Assembly (NCBI GenBank): GCA_016735415.1
Contig: JAERRP010000279.1
Location: forward strand, 1 to 5,946
Source of the DNA: Desulfobacterales bacterium
GTDB taxonomy: Bacteria; Desulfobacterota; Desulfobacteria; Desulfobacterales; UBA5852
Length of the DNA stretch: 5,946 nucleotides
Direction: 5' to 3'
Notes under the pieces: model-generated
Seen by the model: only the letters and a program-made list of their open reading frames with translations
What the model was told of the DNA's origin: nothing
Database searches by the model: none
Part shown: piece after piece, positions 1 through 5,944 of the stretch
Position numbering within the stretch: position 1 is the first letter of the stretch
Layout of the letters: the number at the start of each line of letters is the position of its first letter
Program-made: the position numbers and the translations under genes

Positions 1-1678
1 GGCGGGCCTGATCGCCGGTCCGGCCGTCCGGCAGGACCACCAGGAGGTCCCGGGCGGACTTCAGGCGGTTGATCGTCGGGGGGATTTCGCGCGGGTCCAG
101 CCGCCGCATCAGGTCCACCTGGGGGTCGGCCGCGATGCGTTGGGGGATAAACGCTGTTTGAATTTCAAAAGGGGTTTCGGCGCTGCTGACGAAAATGTTC
201 TCCACGACAGTTCGGGTGCCGGCGGACAGATGAATGGGCACCACCAGTTCAAAGCCGGTCCCCCCCTGCCGGATGAGGCCGCTGATCCTGGCCCCCGTCA
301 GGGTTGGCGTCCGCTGGAGTTGTTCCAGCGCAAGTTGCGGCGCTCCGGGTTTGCGCACCCACTGTTGGAAAAAGGTTTCCAGCGAACACCGGCAGGCCGC
401 TTCGAAGGTCGCCTGGATATCCCGCCAGGAGGTCGTCCGGAACATGCGTTCCGTGGCGATGCGGCGCAGACTGGACCAGAAAACGGCATCGCCGACGCGC
501 CGGCGCAGCATGTGAAACACCATTGCGGCTTTATCGTATCCGACGGCTTTGGTCAGGGGATCCTGGCGACTGTAAAAACGGGTCAGGGGAAAGTCGTCTC
601 CCGGGGGGACGAGCACGGTATAATTGCGCAGCATCTGCTGCCGATGGGCGCGGGCCGCGGCCGTGCTGATTTGTTCGTGGTAGAGATGTTCGGCCACATA
701 GCTGGTCAGCCCTTCGCTCCAGTTGCCGCCTTTCAAATCGACTTTAACCCCGTTGCCCCACCAGCAGTGGGCGATCTCGTGACCCAGACTGGTGCGAATG
801 ATAAACGGCAGCCGCAGTACGCGCCCGCCGAGAAGGGTGTAGGAAGGAAAGCCATAACCGGTGGGGAAGAAGTTCTCGACCACGGCAAATTTATCGAAGG
901 GGTAAGGGCCGAAAAGCGCTTCGTAGGCGGTTAAATAGTTCAAGGAAGCTTGCAGGTAGCGGCCCGCCAGGGCGGGGTCATCCTGCAGAAAATAGGTGGC
1001 GGCCTGCAGGCGGCCGTCATGTTTTTCGTGAACCGAATAGATTCCGGCCGCCAGGGCCAGCCCTTCGACCGGGGTGTCGATCTGCCAGGCGGAAACCGAA
1101 AGGCCGTGGCGCGGGGCGGCTGCGAGAGGACGTCGGGCCGTAACCGCCAGGGTTCCCGGCGGCCCGGCGACCTCTAGCCGAAACCGTTCGCGGGCCCCTT
1201 CAACGGCCGGATACCAGCCGGCCCCGGCCAGCAGGAGGGTGCCGCGCGGGGAAATGGTTCCGGTAACCCCGTAACCCGGGTTGTCGGTATTGATCGGATC
1301 CGTCGGAACGGGGTCGTCGAAACGGCCGTGATAGCGAATCTCCAGAAGCAGGGAGGACCGGGACCCGGGCGGGGTGCCGACCGCGATCTCAATCCAGGAT
1401 GAACGGCGGTTGTATACCGCCTTGGCGCCGTCGACCAGCAGACGGTCGATCACGACACCCGGCCCCAGGAATACCCGCAGTTGGGATGGTGCCTGATGGC
1501 TGATGGCGATGCGATCGACCCCGGCGAGGTGGGCGCGGCCGGGATCCAGGCGCACATCGAGGTCGTGGTCGGCCTGGAAGGCATGACCGGCGGGGGTGGC
1601 CGCCAGCGCGACGAGGACCAGAATGATCAACGCTCGCAGCGTGCCGGACAGCATATCGAACAGTCGCGGTCGGTTCAA
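1..1678 (-). CDS. Exported M1-family (gluzincin) zinc metallopeptidase, C-terminus cut by the window edge
   Basis: Translating the minus strand gives one frame without stops from a TTG at 1678-1676 through the left edge (559 codons). An in-frame TGA at 1684-1682 lies just upstream, and AGGGA (1691-1687) sits 8 bases before the TTG, so TTG is preferred over the ATG at 1654, which has no ribosome binding site. Residues 1-33 look like a Sec signal peptide: basic start (MNRPR), hydrophobic stretch LIILVLVALAA, probable cleavage after AGHA. The zinc motif HEIAH is at 300-304, followed by CWWGN and the third ligand E322 in NWSEGL. VVEN at 266-269 sits where M1 enzymes have GxMEN. Y381 in GYDKAAM matches the M1 catalytic tyrosine. 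Family knowledge makes it a peptidase acting outside the cytoplasm; the substrate is unknown. HExxH to Glu has 17 intervening residues, not the classical 18. A post-catalytic region begins after about residue 440 and continues beyond the window. Confidence 0.88.
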   Translation of the reverse strand, partial: MNRPRLFDMLSGTLRALIILVLVALAATPAGHAFQADHDLDVRLDPGRAHLAGVDRIAISHQAPSQLRVFLGPGVVIDRLLVDGAKAVYNRRSSWIEIAVGTPPGSRSSLLLEIRYHGRFDDPVPTDPINTDNPGYGVTGTISPRGTLLLAGAGWYPAVEGARERFRLEVAGPPGTLAVTARRPLAAAPRHGLSVSAWQIDTPVEGLALAAGIYSVHEKHDGRLQAATYFLQDDPALAGRYLQASLNYLTAYEALFGPYPFDKFAVVENFFPTGYGFPSYTLLGGRVLRLPFIIRTSLGHEIAHCWWGNGVKVDLKGGNWSEGLTSYVAEHLYHEQISTAAARAHRQQMLRNYTVLVPPGDDFPLTRFYSRQDPLTKAVGYDKAAMVFHMLRRRVGDAVFWSSLRRIATERMFRTTSWRDIQATFEAACRCSLETFFQQWVRKPGAPQLALEQLQRTPTLTGARISGLIRQGGTGFELVVPIHLSAGTRTVVENIFVSSAETPFEIQTAFIPQRIAADPQVDLMRRLDPREIPPTINRLKSARDLLVVLPDGRTGDQAR

Positions 1679-1686
1679 TGGTCAGT

Positions 1687-1691
1687 TCCCT
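1687..1691 (-). promoter_or_regulatory. Ribosome binding site deciding a TTG start
   Basis: AGGGA on the minus strand lies 8 bases upstream of the TTG at 1678-1676. It decides the start of the exported peptidase, because the next in-frame ATG (1654-1652) has no purine-rich sequence before it and would shorten the basic n-region of the signal peptide. Confidence 0.55.
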
Positions 1692-1747
1692 GGTTGATCG
1701 TCCGGATCGCAGGCCTTCGCTATTGATCTTTGTGGGGGTTTGATTAT

Positions 1748-1760
1748 CGTTATCCTAACG
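1748..1760. repeat. Short inverted repeat over the leftward -10 box
   Basis: CGTTA and TAACG are perfect 5-base arms separated by TCC. The repeat covers the candidate -10 of the leftward promoter, a position suited to a repressor or other dimeric regulator. The arms are short enough to arise by chance. Confidence 0.3.
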
Positions 1761-1779
1761 ACGATCCATCCGATGTCAA
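1752..1779 (-). promoter_or_regulatory. Candidate sigma70-type promoter for the exported peptidase
   Basis: On the minus strand a perfect TTGACA (-35, 1779-1774) is followed after 16 bases by TAGGAT (-10, 1757-1752, four of six matches to TATAAT). Transcription would start near 1745, leaving an untranslated leader of about 65 bases before the TTG start. The -10 lies inside the inverted repeat CGTTA-TCC-TAACG (1748-1760), which could be an operator. Prediction from sequence only. Confidence 0.45.
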
Positions 1780-1839
1780 AATCAGGCCGGAAGAATATTG
1801 TCATCTTACGCGCCCGCGGCCGGTTGGCGGTGGGGTGGT

Positions 1840-1868
1840 TTGACCTCAGACAATAATTGTAATACATA
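1840..1868 (+). promoter_or_regulatory. Candidate promoter for the kinase-regulator pair
   Basis: TTGACC (1840-1845, five of six to consensus) is followed after exactly 17 bases by TACATA (1863-1868), a weak -10, within the most AT-rich stretch of the intergenic region. The leader to the kinase ATG would be about 90 bases. The spacer contains the palindrome ACAAT-A-ATTGT (1850-1860). The weak -10 suggests either dependence on an activator or a miscalled box. Confidence 0.35.
1850..1860. repeat. Palindrome in the rightward promoter spacer
   Basis: ACAAT-A-ATTGT is a perfect 11-base odd palindrome between the proposed -35 and -10 boxes. It is a possible operator for a dimeric regulator. AT-rich palindromes of this length can also occur by chance. 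Confidence 0.3.
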
Positions 1869-1963
1869 AAATAATCAGCGGGTTCGATGTCCGATCCCGG
1901 CAGTGTCACGGACCAGCGAGCCGAAGTGGCGAGGCCCGCCGGCGGCTTGAATGATGGGGTCTG

Positions 1964-2857
1964 ATGGGTGCAATTGCCAAATTGAACGTGGACCACCTGA
2001 TTGGAACCGAGGTGGGGACCTCCACGATTCTGAAAGAGTTGGCGCGGGGAGGGATGGCGATTGTGTTTATTGCCTACCAGCGAACCCTCAGGCGCCAGAT
2101 CGCGCTTAAAGTTCTGCCCAAGAAAATCCTGACGTCCAAGACCGCCGAGCGTTTTCAGTCCGAAGCCGAATCGGCCGCAATTCTCTCCCATCCGAACATC
2201 ATACCGGTTTATGAGGTGGGTGAAACGGAAGAATTTCTGTTCTTCACCATGCAGCTGGTGCAAGGTAAATCCCTGGCCCGCATGATCAATATGGCCAAGA
2301 AAAATTTACTGCCGTCACGTCGGACGATGCCGGTCGGTGAAACAGTCCGGATTTGCAACCTGGTACTGGAGGCCCTGGAATATGCCCATCAGATGGAGAT
2401 CATCCACCGGGACATCAAACCGGGCAACGTGCTGATGGAGAACCATACGCAGCGGCCGCTCATCACCGATTTCGGTGTCGCCAAAGTGTTGCGGGGCGAA
2501 GACGAAAAACTCCCGATGGTGCAGGGCACGCCGGTCTATATGCCACCGGAACAGATATTGGGGCGGGAGGTCGACGGCCGCAGCGACATCTATGCCACCG
2601 GGACCATGCTTTTCAAGATGCTGTCGCCCGACCTGCCGCTGCCGCCCTTCGATTCCAAGACGGCCCTGCTCAAACAGAAAGTCAAACGCCAGGAGGGCTG
2701 TTTTCTGAAACTGCCCTCGGAGCTCAATTCGGATGTGAATGAGGAGATGGACCGCATCATTCTGAAAGCGACGGCCTACCGGCAAGCGGATCGCTATCAG
2801 TCCTGTCGGGACTTCCTCCAGGACCTGCAGGCCTATGAAAAACACTATTTACACTGA
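1964..2857 (+). CDS. Cytosolic Hanks-type serine/threonine protein kinase
   Basis: This 297-residue protein is a complete kinase catalytic domain with little else: no signal peptide, membrane segment or PASTA-like sensor is visible. The nucleotide loop is ARGGMA (27-32), with Ala replacing the first and third glycines of GxGxxG. The ATP lysine is K49 (IALKVL), the probable helix-C glutamate is E67, the catalytic loop is HRDIKPGN (148-155, base D150), DFG is 169-171, PPE (194-196) stands for APE, and D208 lies in DIYATG. It is therefore expected to be active, phosphorylating Ser/Thr in the cytoplasm. A basic insert near 110-125 lengthens the N/C-lobe linker. The ATG at 1964 is the first after an in-frame TGA (1952-1954); its ribosome binding site is weak (GGGG at 1956-1959, close spacing). 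Its stop overlaps an ATG of the downstream frame (ATGA-type overlap at 2857), implying one transcript. The regulator downstream is the natural substrate candidate, by inference only. Confidence 0.93.
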   Translation: MGAIAKLNVDHLIGTEVGTSTILKELARGGMAIVFIAYQRTLRRQIALKVLPKKILTSKTAERFQSEAESAAILSHPNIIPVYEVGETEEFLFFTMQLVQGKSLARMINMAKKNLLPSRRTMPVGETVRICNLVLEALEYAHQMEIIHRDIKPGNVLMENHTQRPLITDFGVAKVLRGEDEKLPMVQGTPVYMPPEQILGREVDGRSDIYATGTMLFKMLSPDLPLPPFDSKTALLKQKVKRQEGCFLKLPSELNSDVNEEMDRIILKATAYRQADRYQSCRDFLQDLQAYEKHYLH

Positions 2858-2917
2858 TGATCCTCCCGGGGCCCGGGCCGTGCGAAAAACTGGATCGCGG
2901 TTTGAGAATCGACCCCG

Positions 2918-2933
2918 GCGCCCCTGGGGGCGC
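2918..2933. other. GC-rich hairpin between kinase and regulator start
   Basis: Perfect 7-base arms GCGCCCC and GGGGCGC flank a 2-base centre, so a stem of about 6 pairs with a 4-base loop could form in RNA. No T-run follows, so it is not a standard intrinsic terminator. It lies between the kinase stop and the preferred regulator start at 3013 and might tune downstream translation or simply reflect high GC content. Confidence 0.25.
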
Positions 2934-2997
2934 TGTCGCAATCTCGCTGCCCGATATTGACGCCGTTGCTGTTTGTCGGGCCATCCCCGCCCAGACC

Positions 2998-3004
2998 GGA
3001 GAAG
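2998..3004 (+). promoter_or_regulatory. Ribosome binding site deciding the regulator start
   Basis: GGAGAAG ends 8 bases before the ATG at 3013. It favours that start over the ATG at 2857, which overlaps the kinase stop but has no Shine-Dalgarno-like sequence before it. Confidence 0.6.
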
Positions 3005-3012
3005 CCTATTTC

Positions 3013-5211
3013 ATGTCGAAAGCCCAGATGAAAAAAGAATACGACCGCGTCGGCCGCTCGTTTTCCCTGCTTTTCAACCGGTCGACCATGTACCAGCTCG
3101 ACCATCCCTATACCACCCAGTCCATCAAGGATTTCTTCCGCACCATCGGGACGGTCCTGAATTACCAGCCGTCCCTGGTCGTGATTATGAACCGGGACCA
3201 GTTTTTTATCGAAGACGAACCGCTGGATCCCCGCCTGAATGTGACCCGCATGGTCGCGCATTTCAAAAAAACCGGGCTGCAGTCCCTGTCGTTTTATGAG
3301 GGCCTGCAGTCAAACGACATCTCCGAATTCATCCGTGTTTTTATCGACCTGGCCGCCTTCCCGAACGTCGAGGCCATGCGCCGGGAGCTTGGGCGGGTCG
3401 GCATCGAGGCCATCAAAATCAATCACGTGGTCTACAGGAAAGTTACGGAAGACGACGCCGTGGTGTCGAAGGATGTTTTGAAGCAAAGCGCCGATGCCGC
3501 CAGCGCCGGACCGAAAGAAGATCACAAAAAAAGCATACTGGGGGTCGTGGCCGGCGGCCTGGTCATGGAAGAACTGGAACAGGCCCTCTCGCTGCGGTTT
3601 GTGATCGACAACCCCGGGGCCGCTTCCCGCACGCTGATCGATTCAGACCTGACCTCGGCCCGGCAGGGCGGCGAAGGGGCTGGCGGCCCCTCCGGGCCGG
3701 TGATCGTCAAACAGCTCAACCGTTTGCGCAGTGAAGTCGATAAAGTGACCCCGGAAATGGAGGGGGCCAACCTGGCTGAACTGGCCGAAGCAGTTTTCGA
3801 CATGAAGCGCAAGTTGCTGAGCGGTATCGAGGCCCAGAAATCCACCGGGGTGGTCTATGCCGACGAGGCCGGCATCCATCAGGAAGCCAATGAACTGACC
3901 GACCGGGTTTTCGTTCAACTGGTCAGGGACGAATACCGCAAAGGCGCCATCACGGTGAAACGCCTGGCCCAGATTATCCGCCGACTGGTGCCCGATCCCC
4001 AGGAACTCCAGCGCCTGATGCCGGCTTTGAAGGAAGCGCTGATCGGGGAGGGCATGCCGCTGACGGATTACATGGGGTTGATCGGCGCTTTGGGAAAAGA
4101 GCTCCAGAGCCAGGGCCTGGCCCAGGTGCTGACGAAAGGGGCCGAAGATATCGGGGTGGAAAGTGAAGACCTGATCCAGGAGGTGCTCTCCAACCCCCAG
4201 ATCGCCGCTGAGCTGATCTACCTGTCGGCGGAAATTCGCAAAGGGGCCGGTGACGAAAAGCTGCTTTCCGACCTATTAGTGGAGTATATCGAACGGATCG
4301 GGGGACAATTGACCCTTGAGGCTGCTGCCGGCGCCCGGGACGGCGAAGAAGAAGAAATGGATCAGGTGCTGCGGCGTGTTCAGTCCCAGATCGTCGACCG
4401 GCTCAAATCCAAGGATGTTCAGGGTGATGTGCTGCGGGAGGTGGAAGAACGTTTGAGCGCGCGCATGGAGGCCATGATTGCCAAGCTTCAGATCGACTTC
4501 GACAAATGGGGCGGCGGTTTGCCGGCCGCTGCCGGTGATCTGAAAAAATTCAGTATTCTGGGCGCGCTGGAAGAGGGAACCGCGGAAGACGAGGATCTGG
4601 CCCGGGTCCTGGAGCAGGTGCGTGCGGGGCTTCACGAGCGGGACGTGGATGAAAACAATTTCCAGGAGATCTACAGTGAAATCGTCAAGGGCAAGATTGC
4701 CTGGAAAAAACAACAGGAGAAAAAAGAACTGCCCAGCGGTGTTATGAACCGCACCAGCATTCTCTTTTTCGTGGAAAAGGAGATGCAGCGCGCCGTGCGC
4801 TACGGCACGCCTTTTTCGATTATCCTGTTTGCGATCGTGCGGGCCATTCCGCGTGAAAAAGTGCCCGCCGGCGCGGTTCGCCAAAAAGAGGTCTACCAGG
4901 CCGTCGTGGATCGGATGGCGCGGGTGGTGCGCGATCCGGACATGGTGGGGTCGCTCGACAAAAGCCGTATGCTCTGGCTGCTGCCCATGACCATGCCCGA
5001 CGATATCAAGATCGCGCGGGAACGCATTCTGAACGACCTGCATCGCCATATCTACAACGTCAACGGCGTTCCCCTGAAAATCCGGATGGCATCGTCGATC
5101 ATGGATTTCTCCCACGAGGAGATGCCCCCCCTGCGGACTTTTCTCAAAAGGGCCGAAAGGGGGCTGCACGAAATCGTGGTGCGGCTTAAAAATATCCGTG
5201 AGCTGATGTAG
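3013..5211 (+). CDS. Multidomain regulator with a degenerate C-terminal GGDEF-like domain
   Basis: The frame is open from 2857 (784 residues), but ATG 3013 (732 residues) is preferred: it has GGAGAAG upstream, and the extra 52 residues are a Pro/Gly/Ala-rich tract without domain character. Residues 1-142 form a compact alpha/beta region with DHPYT, FFIEDEPLD and a TGLQSLSFYEGL segment, a style I associate with N-terminal regions of deltaproteobacterial HD-GYP and GGDEF proteins. A polar linker and a Gly-rich stretch (218-229) follow, then a long helical middle (about 230-440) and a charged, probably coiled-coil segment (about 448-495). Residues from about 578 read like a GGDEF fold: MNRTSILFFVEKEMQRAVRYGTP, split around the family's NR and RY positions, then LLPMT after the signature site. 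Where GGDEF should stand (about 647) it has SLDK, so cyclase activity is unlikely. No signal peptide or membrane helix is seen, so it is cytosolic. It probably shares a transcript with the kinase. The exact role is unknown. Confidence 0.85.
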   Translation: MSKAQMKKEYDRVGRSFSLLFNRSTMYQLDHPYTTQSIKDFFRTIGTVLNYQPSLVVIMNRDQFFIEDEPLDPRLNVTRMVAHFKKTGLQSLSFYEGLQSNDISEFIRVFIDLAAFPNVEAMRRELGRVGIEAIKINHVVYRKVTEDDAVVSKDVLKQSADAASAGPKEDHKKSILGVVAGGLVMEELEQALSLRFVIDNPGAASRTLIDSDLTSARQGGEGAGGPSGPVIVKQLNRLRSEVDKVTPEMEGANLAELAEAVFDMKRKLLSGIEAQKSTGVVYADEAGIHQEANELTDRVFVQLVRDEYRKGAITVKRLAQIIRRLVPDPQELQRLMPALKEALIGEGMPLTDYMGLIGALGKELQSQGLAQVLTKGAEDIGVESEDLIQEVLSNPQIAAELIYLSAEIRKGAGDEKLLSDLLVEYIERIGGQLTLEAAAGARDGEEEEMDQVLRRVQSQIVDRLKSKDVQGDVLREVEERLSARMEAMIAKLQIDFDKWGGGLPAAAGDLKKFSILGALEEGTAEDEDLARVLEQVRAGLHERDVDENNFQEIYSEIVKGKIAWKKQQEKKELPSGVMNRTSILFFVEKEMQRAVRYGTPFSIILFAIVRAIPREKVPAGAVRQKEVYQAVVDRMARVVRDPDMVGSLDKSRMLWLLPMTMPDDIKIARERILNDLHRHIYNVNGVPLKIRMASSIMDFSHEEMPPLRTFLKRAERGLHEIVVRLKNIRELM

Positions 5212-5235
5212 GCACCGGCCCGCCGATAGAATCTC

Positions 5236-5265
5236 GCCGCTAACGGCCTGGTGCGGTGCAGCGGC
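5236..5265. other. Inverted repeat in the gap after the regulator
   Basis: GCCGCT (5236-5241) and AGCGGC (5260-5265) are perfect 6-base arms around an 18-base loop, in the 88-base gap between the regulator stop and the aminopeptidase start. No T-run follows, so it is at best a weak or factor-dependent terminator. No convincing promoter is visible in this gap, so read-through into the aminopeptidase is possible. Confidence 0.2.
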
Positions 5266-5299
5266 AAACTTCAGGATAGAACAGAAAGCGACCACACCG

Positions 5300-5842
5300 A
5301 TGAGCGACTACCACGAACTTCACTACCGGCTGCAGATCGAACCCGACCTTGAGCACTTTACGTTCAAGGGCCGCACCGAAATGATATTCCGCCCGGCGGA
5401 GGCCGTCCGTCAGATCCGGCTTAACTGCCTGGCACTTGCCATCGATGCCTGCCGGGTGGGTTGGGATGATAAACAGGAGCGTGCCGAATTCCAGATAGCG
5501 GAGGAAGATGAGCAGCTCCTGATTGCGCTTCCGGAGCCGGTCGCCGGTCTGCTGACGGTTAGCATCGATTACCACGGCACGATCAGCGACGGTATGGCCG
5601 GTTTTTACCGCAGCGGCTATACGGTCGACGGCCAAACCCGCCCCATGGCGGTGACCCAGTTTCAGGAAAGTGATGCCCGCCGGGCGTTTCCCTGCTTCGA
5701 TCATCCGCGCCACAAGGCAACCTTCGATGTTACCATGGTGGTCGACCGCAATCTGACGGCCCTTTCCAACGGTGCGATCGCCCAGGAAACCCTGCGGGCG
5801 GACGGGCGCAAACAGGTAACCTTCGAGCGTACGCCGCGGATG
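5300..5842 (+). CDS. M1-family aminopeptidase, N-terminal domain only (broken at a sequence junction)
   Basis: About 181 native residues start at ATG 5300 (weak upstream AGAAAG at 5283-5288). They match the N-terminal beta domain of cytosolic M1 aminopeptidases (PepN, tricorn-interacting factor and related enzymes): YRLQIEPDLEHFTFKG near the start, GFYRSGY, then MAVTQFQESDARRAFPCFDH and KATFDVT, LSNG, and FERTPRMS. In the family the TQ(F/C)(E/Q) segment contributes to the substrate pocket. No signal peptide is present. The frame technically runs on to a stop at 5933-5935, but after FERTPRMS the expected TYLLA-type continuation is replaced by residues unlike the family, at the same point where GC drops. 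The catalytic HExxH domain, several hundred residues on, is absent. The gene is probably intact in the organism and cut here by a chimeric join. The first M1 gene of the window is of a different, exported subtype. Confidence 0.85.
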
Positions 5843-5846
5843 TCTT
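5837..5846. other. Sequence junction (probable chimeric join)
   Basis: Left of this point the plus strand reads as M1 aminopeptidase up to TPRMS. Right of it the minus strand reads as a NuoG-like iron-sulfur segment. GC is 66% in 5741-5840 and 35% in 5841-5946. The two genes are in opposite orientation and both are cut inside conserved domains. No IS end or target duplication can be recognised. An assembly or amplification artefact is the simplest explanation. Confidence 0.75.
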
Positions 5847-5944
5847 TTTGTTATCTCTTTTGTAAATCTAACACAACGAGTACAAAGCACGCAACGCTCT
5901 TGGTCAAGAACAAAAGAGTTAGGTGTACTAAATAGAACAGATAA
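5843..5944 (-). CDS. nuoG: Fragment of a NuoG-like complex I subunit (Fe-S cluster segment)
   Basis: Read on the minus strand from 5944, 34 codons contain ERCVLCTRCVRF. This fits the pattern RC[LIVM]xCxRC[LIVM]x[FY], which I recall as a signature of the complex I 75 kDa subunit (NuoG, Nqo3). The cysteines encoded at 5893-5891, 5884-5882 and 5875-5873 (CxxCxxC) would ligate a 4Fe-4S cluster in the electron wire from NADH to quinone. TKEIT after the cluster also fits the family. Related hydrogenase or formate dehydrogenase subunits carry similar segments, so the exact protein is less certain than the family. Both ends are cut: one by the window edge, the other by the join near 5840, after which this frame is only the antisense of the aminopeptidase. 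Low GC (35%) and AT-rich codons (AGA, ATA, TTA, AAA) differ from the rest of the window, suggesting another genome. Confidence 0.72.

Noticed and set aside
140..934. Plus-strand open frame of 264 codons.
   Set aside because: It is antisense to the exported M1 peptidase, whose signal peptide, HEIAH and catalytic tyrosine establish the minus strand as coding.
1936..1945. Perfect palindrome CCGCCGGCGG just upstream of the kinase start, considered as a terminator or operator.
   Set aside because: It has no T-run and no loop, and such GC palindromes are common at this base composition.
1682..2263. Minus-strand open frame of 193 codons spanning the intergenic region and the start of the kinase.
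   Set aside because: It overlaps the kinase N-lobe antisense and has no recognisable domain. The kinase motifs settle the coding strand.
4276..5295. Long minus-strand open frame (339 codons) opposite the regulator.
   Set aside because: It lies antisense to a well-supported coding region, is His/Pro/Gln-rich as typical of shadow frames in GC-rich DNA, and shows no domain.
5240..5890. Minus-strand open frame of 216 codons starting inside the NuoG-like motif.
   Set aside because: Only its first residues (up to about 5843) are genuine NuoG-like sequence; the rest is the antisense of the aminopeptidase. It is a product of the chimeric join.
5866..5924. Integron attC-like site: ATCTAAC (RYYYAAC) and GTTAGGT (GTTRRRY) spaced to give exactly 59 bases.
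   Set aside because: The inner L'' and L' arms do not pair convincingly, no integrase or second cassette is present, and the same bases encode an in-frame NuoG cysteine motif on the minus strand, which is far more specific. The core-site match is best taken as chance.
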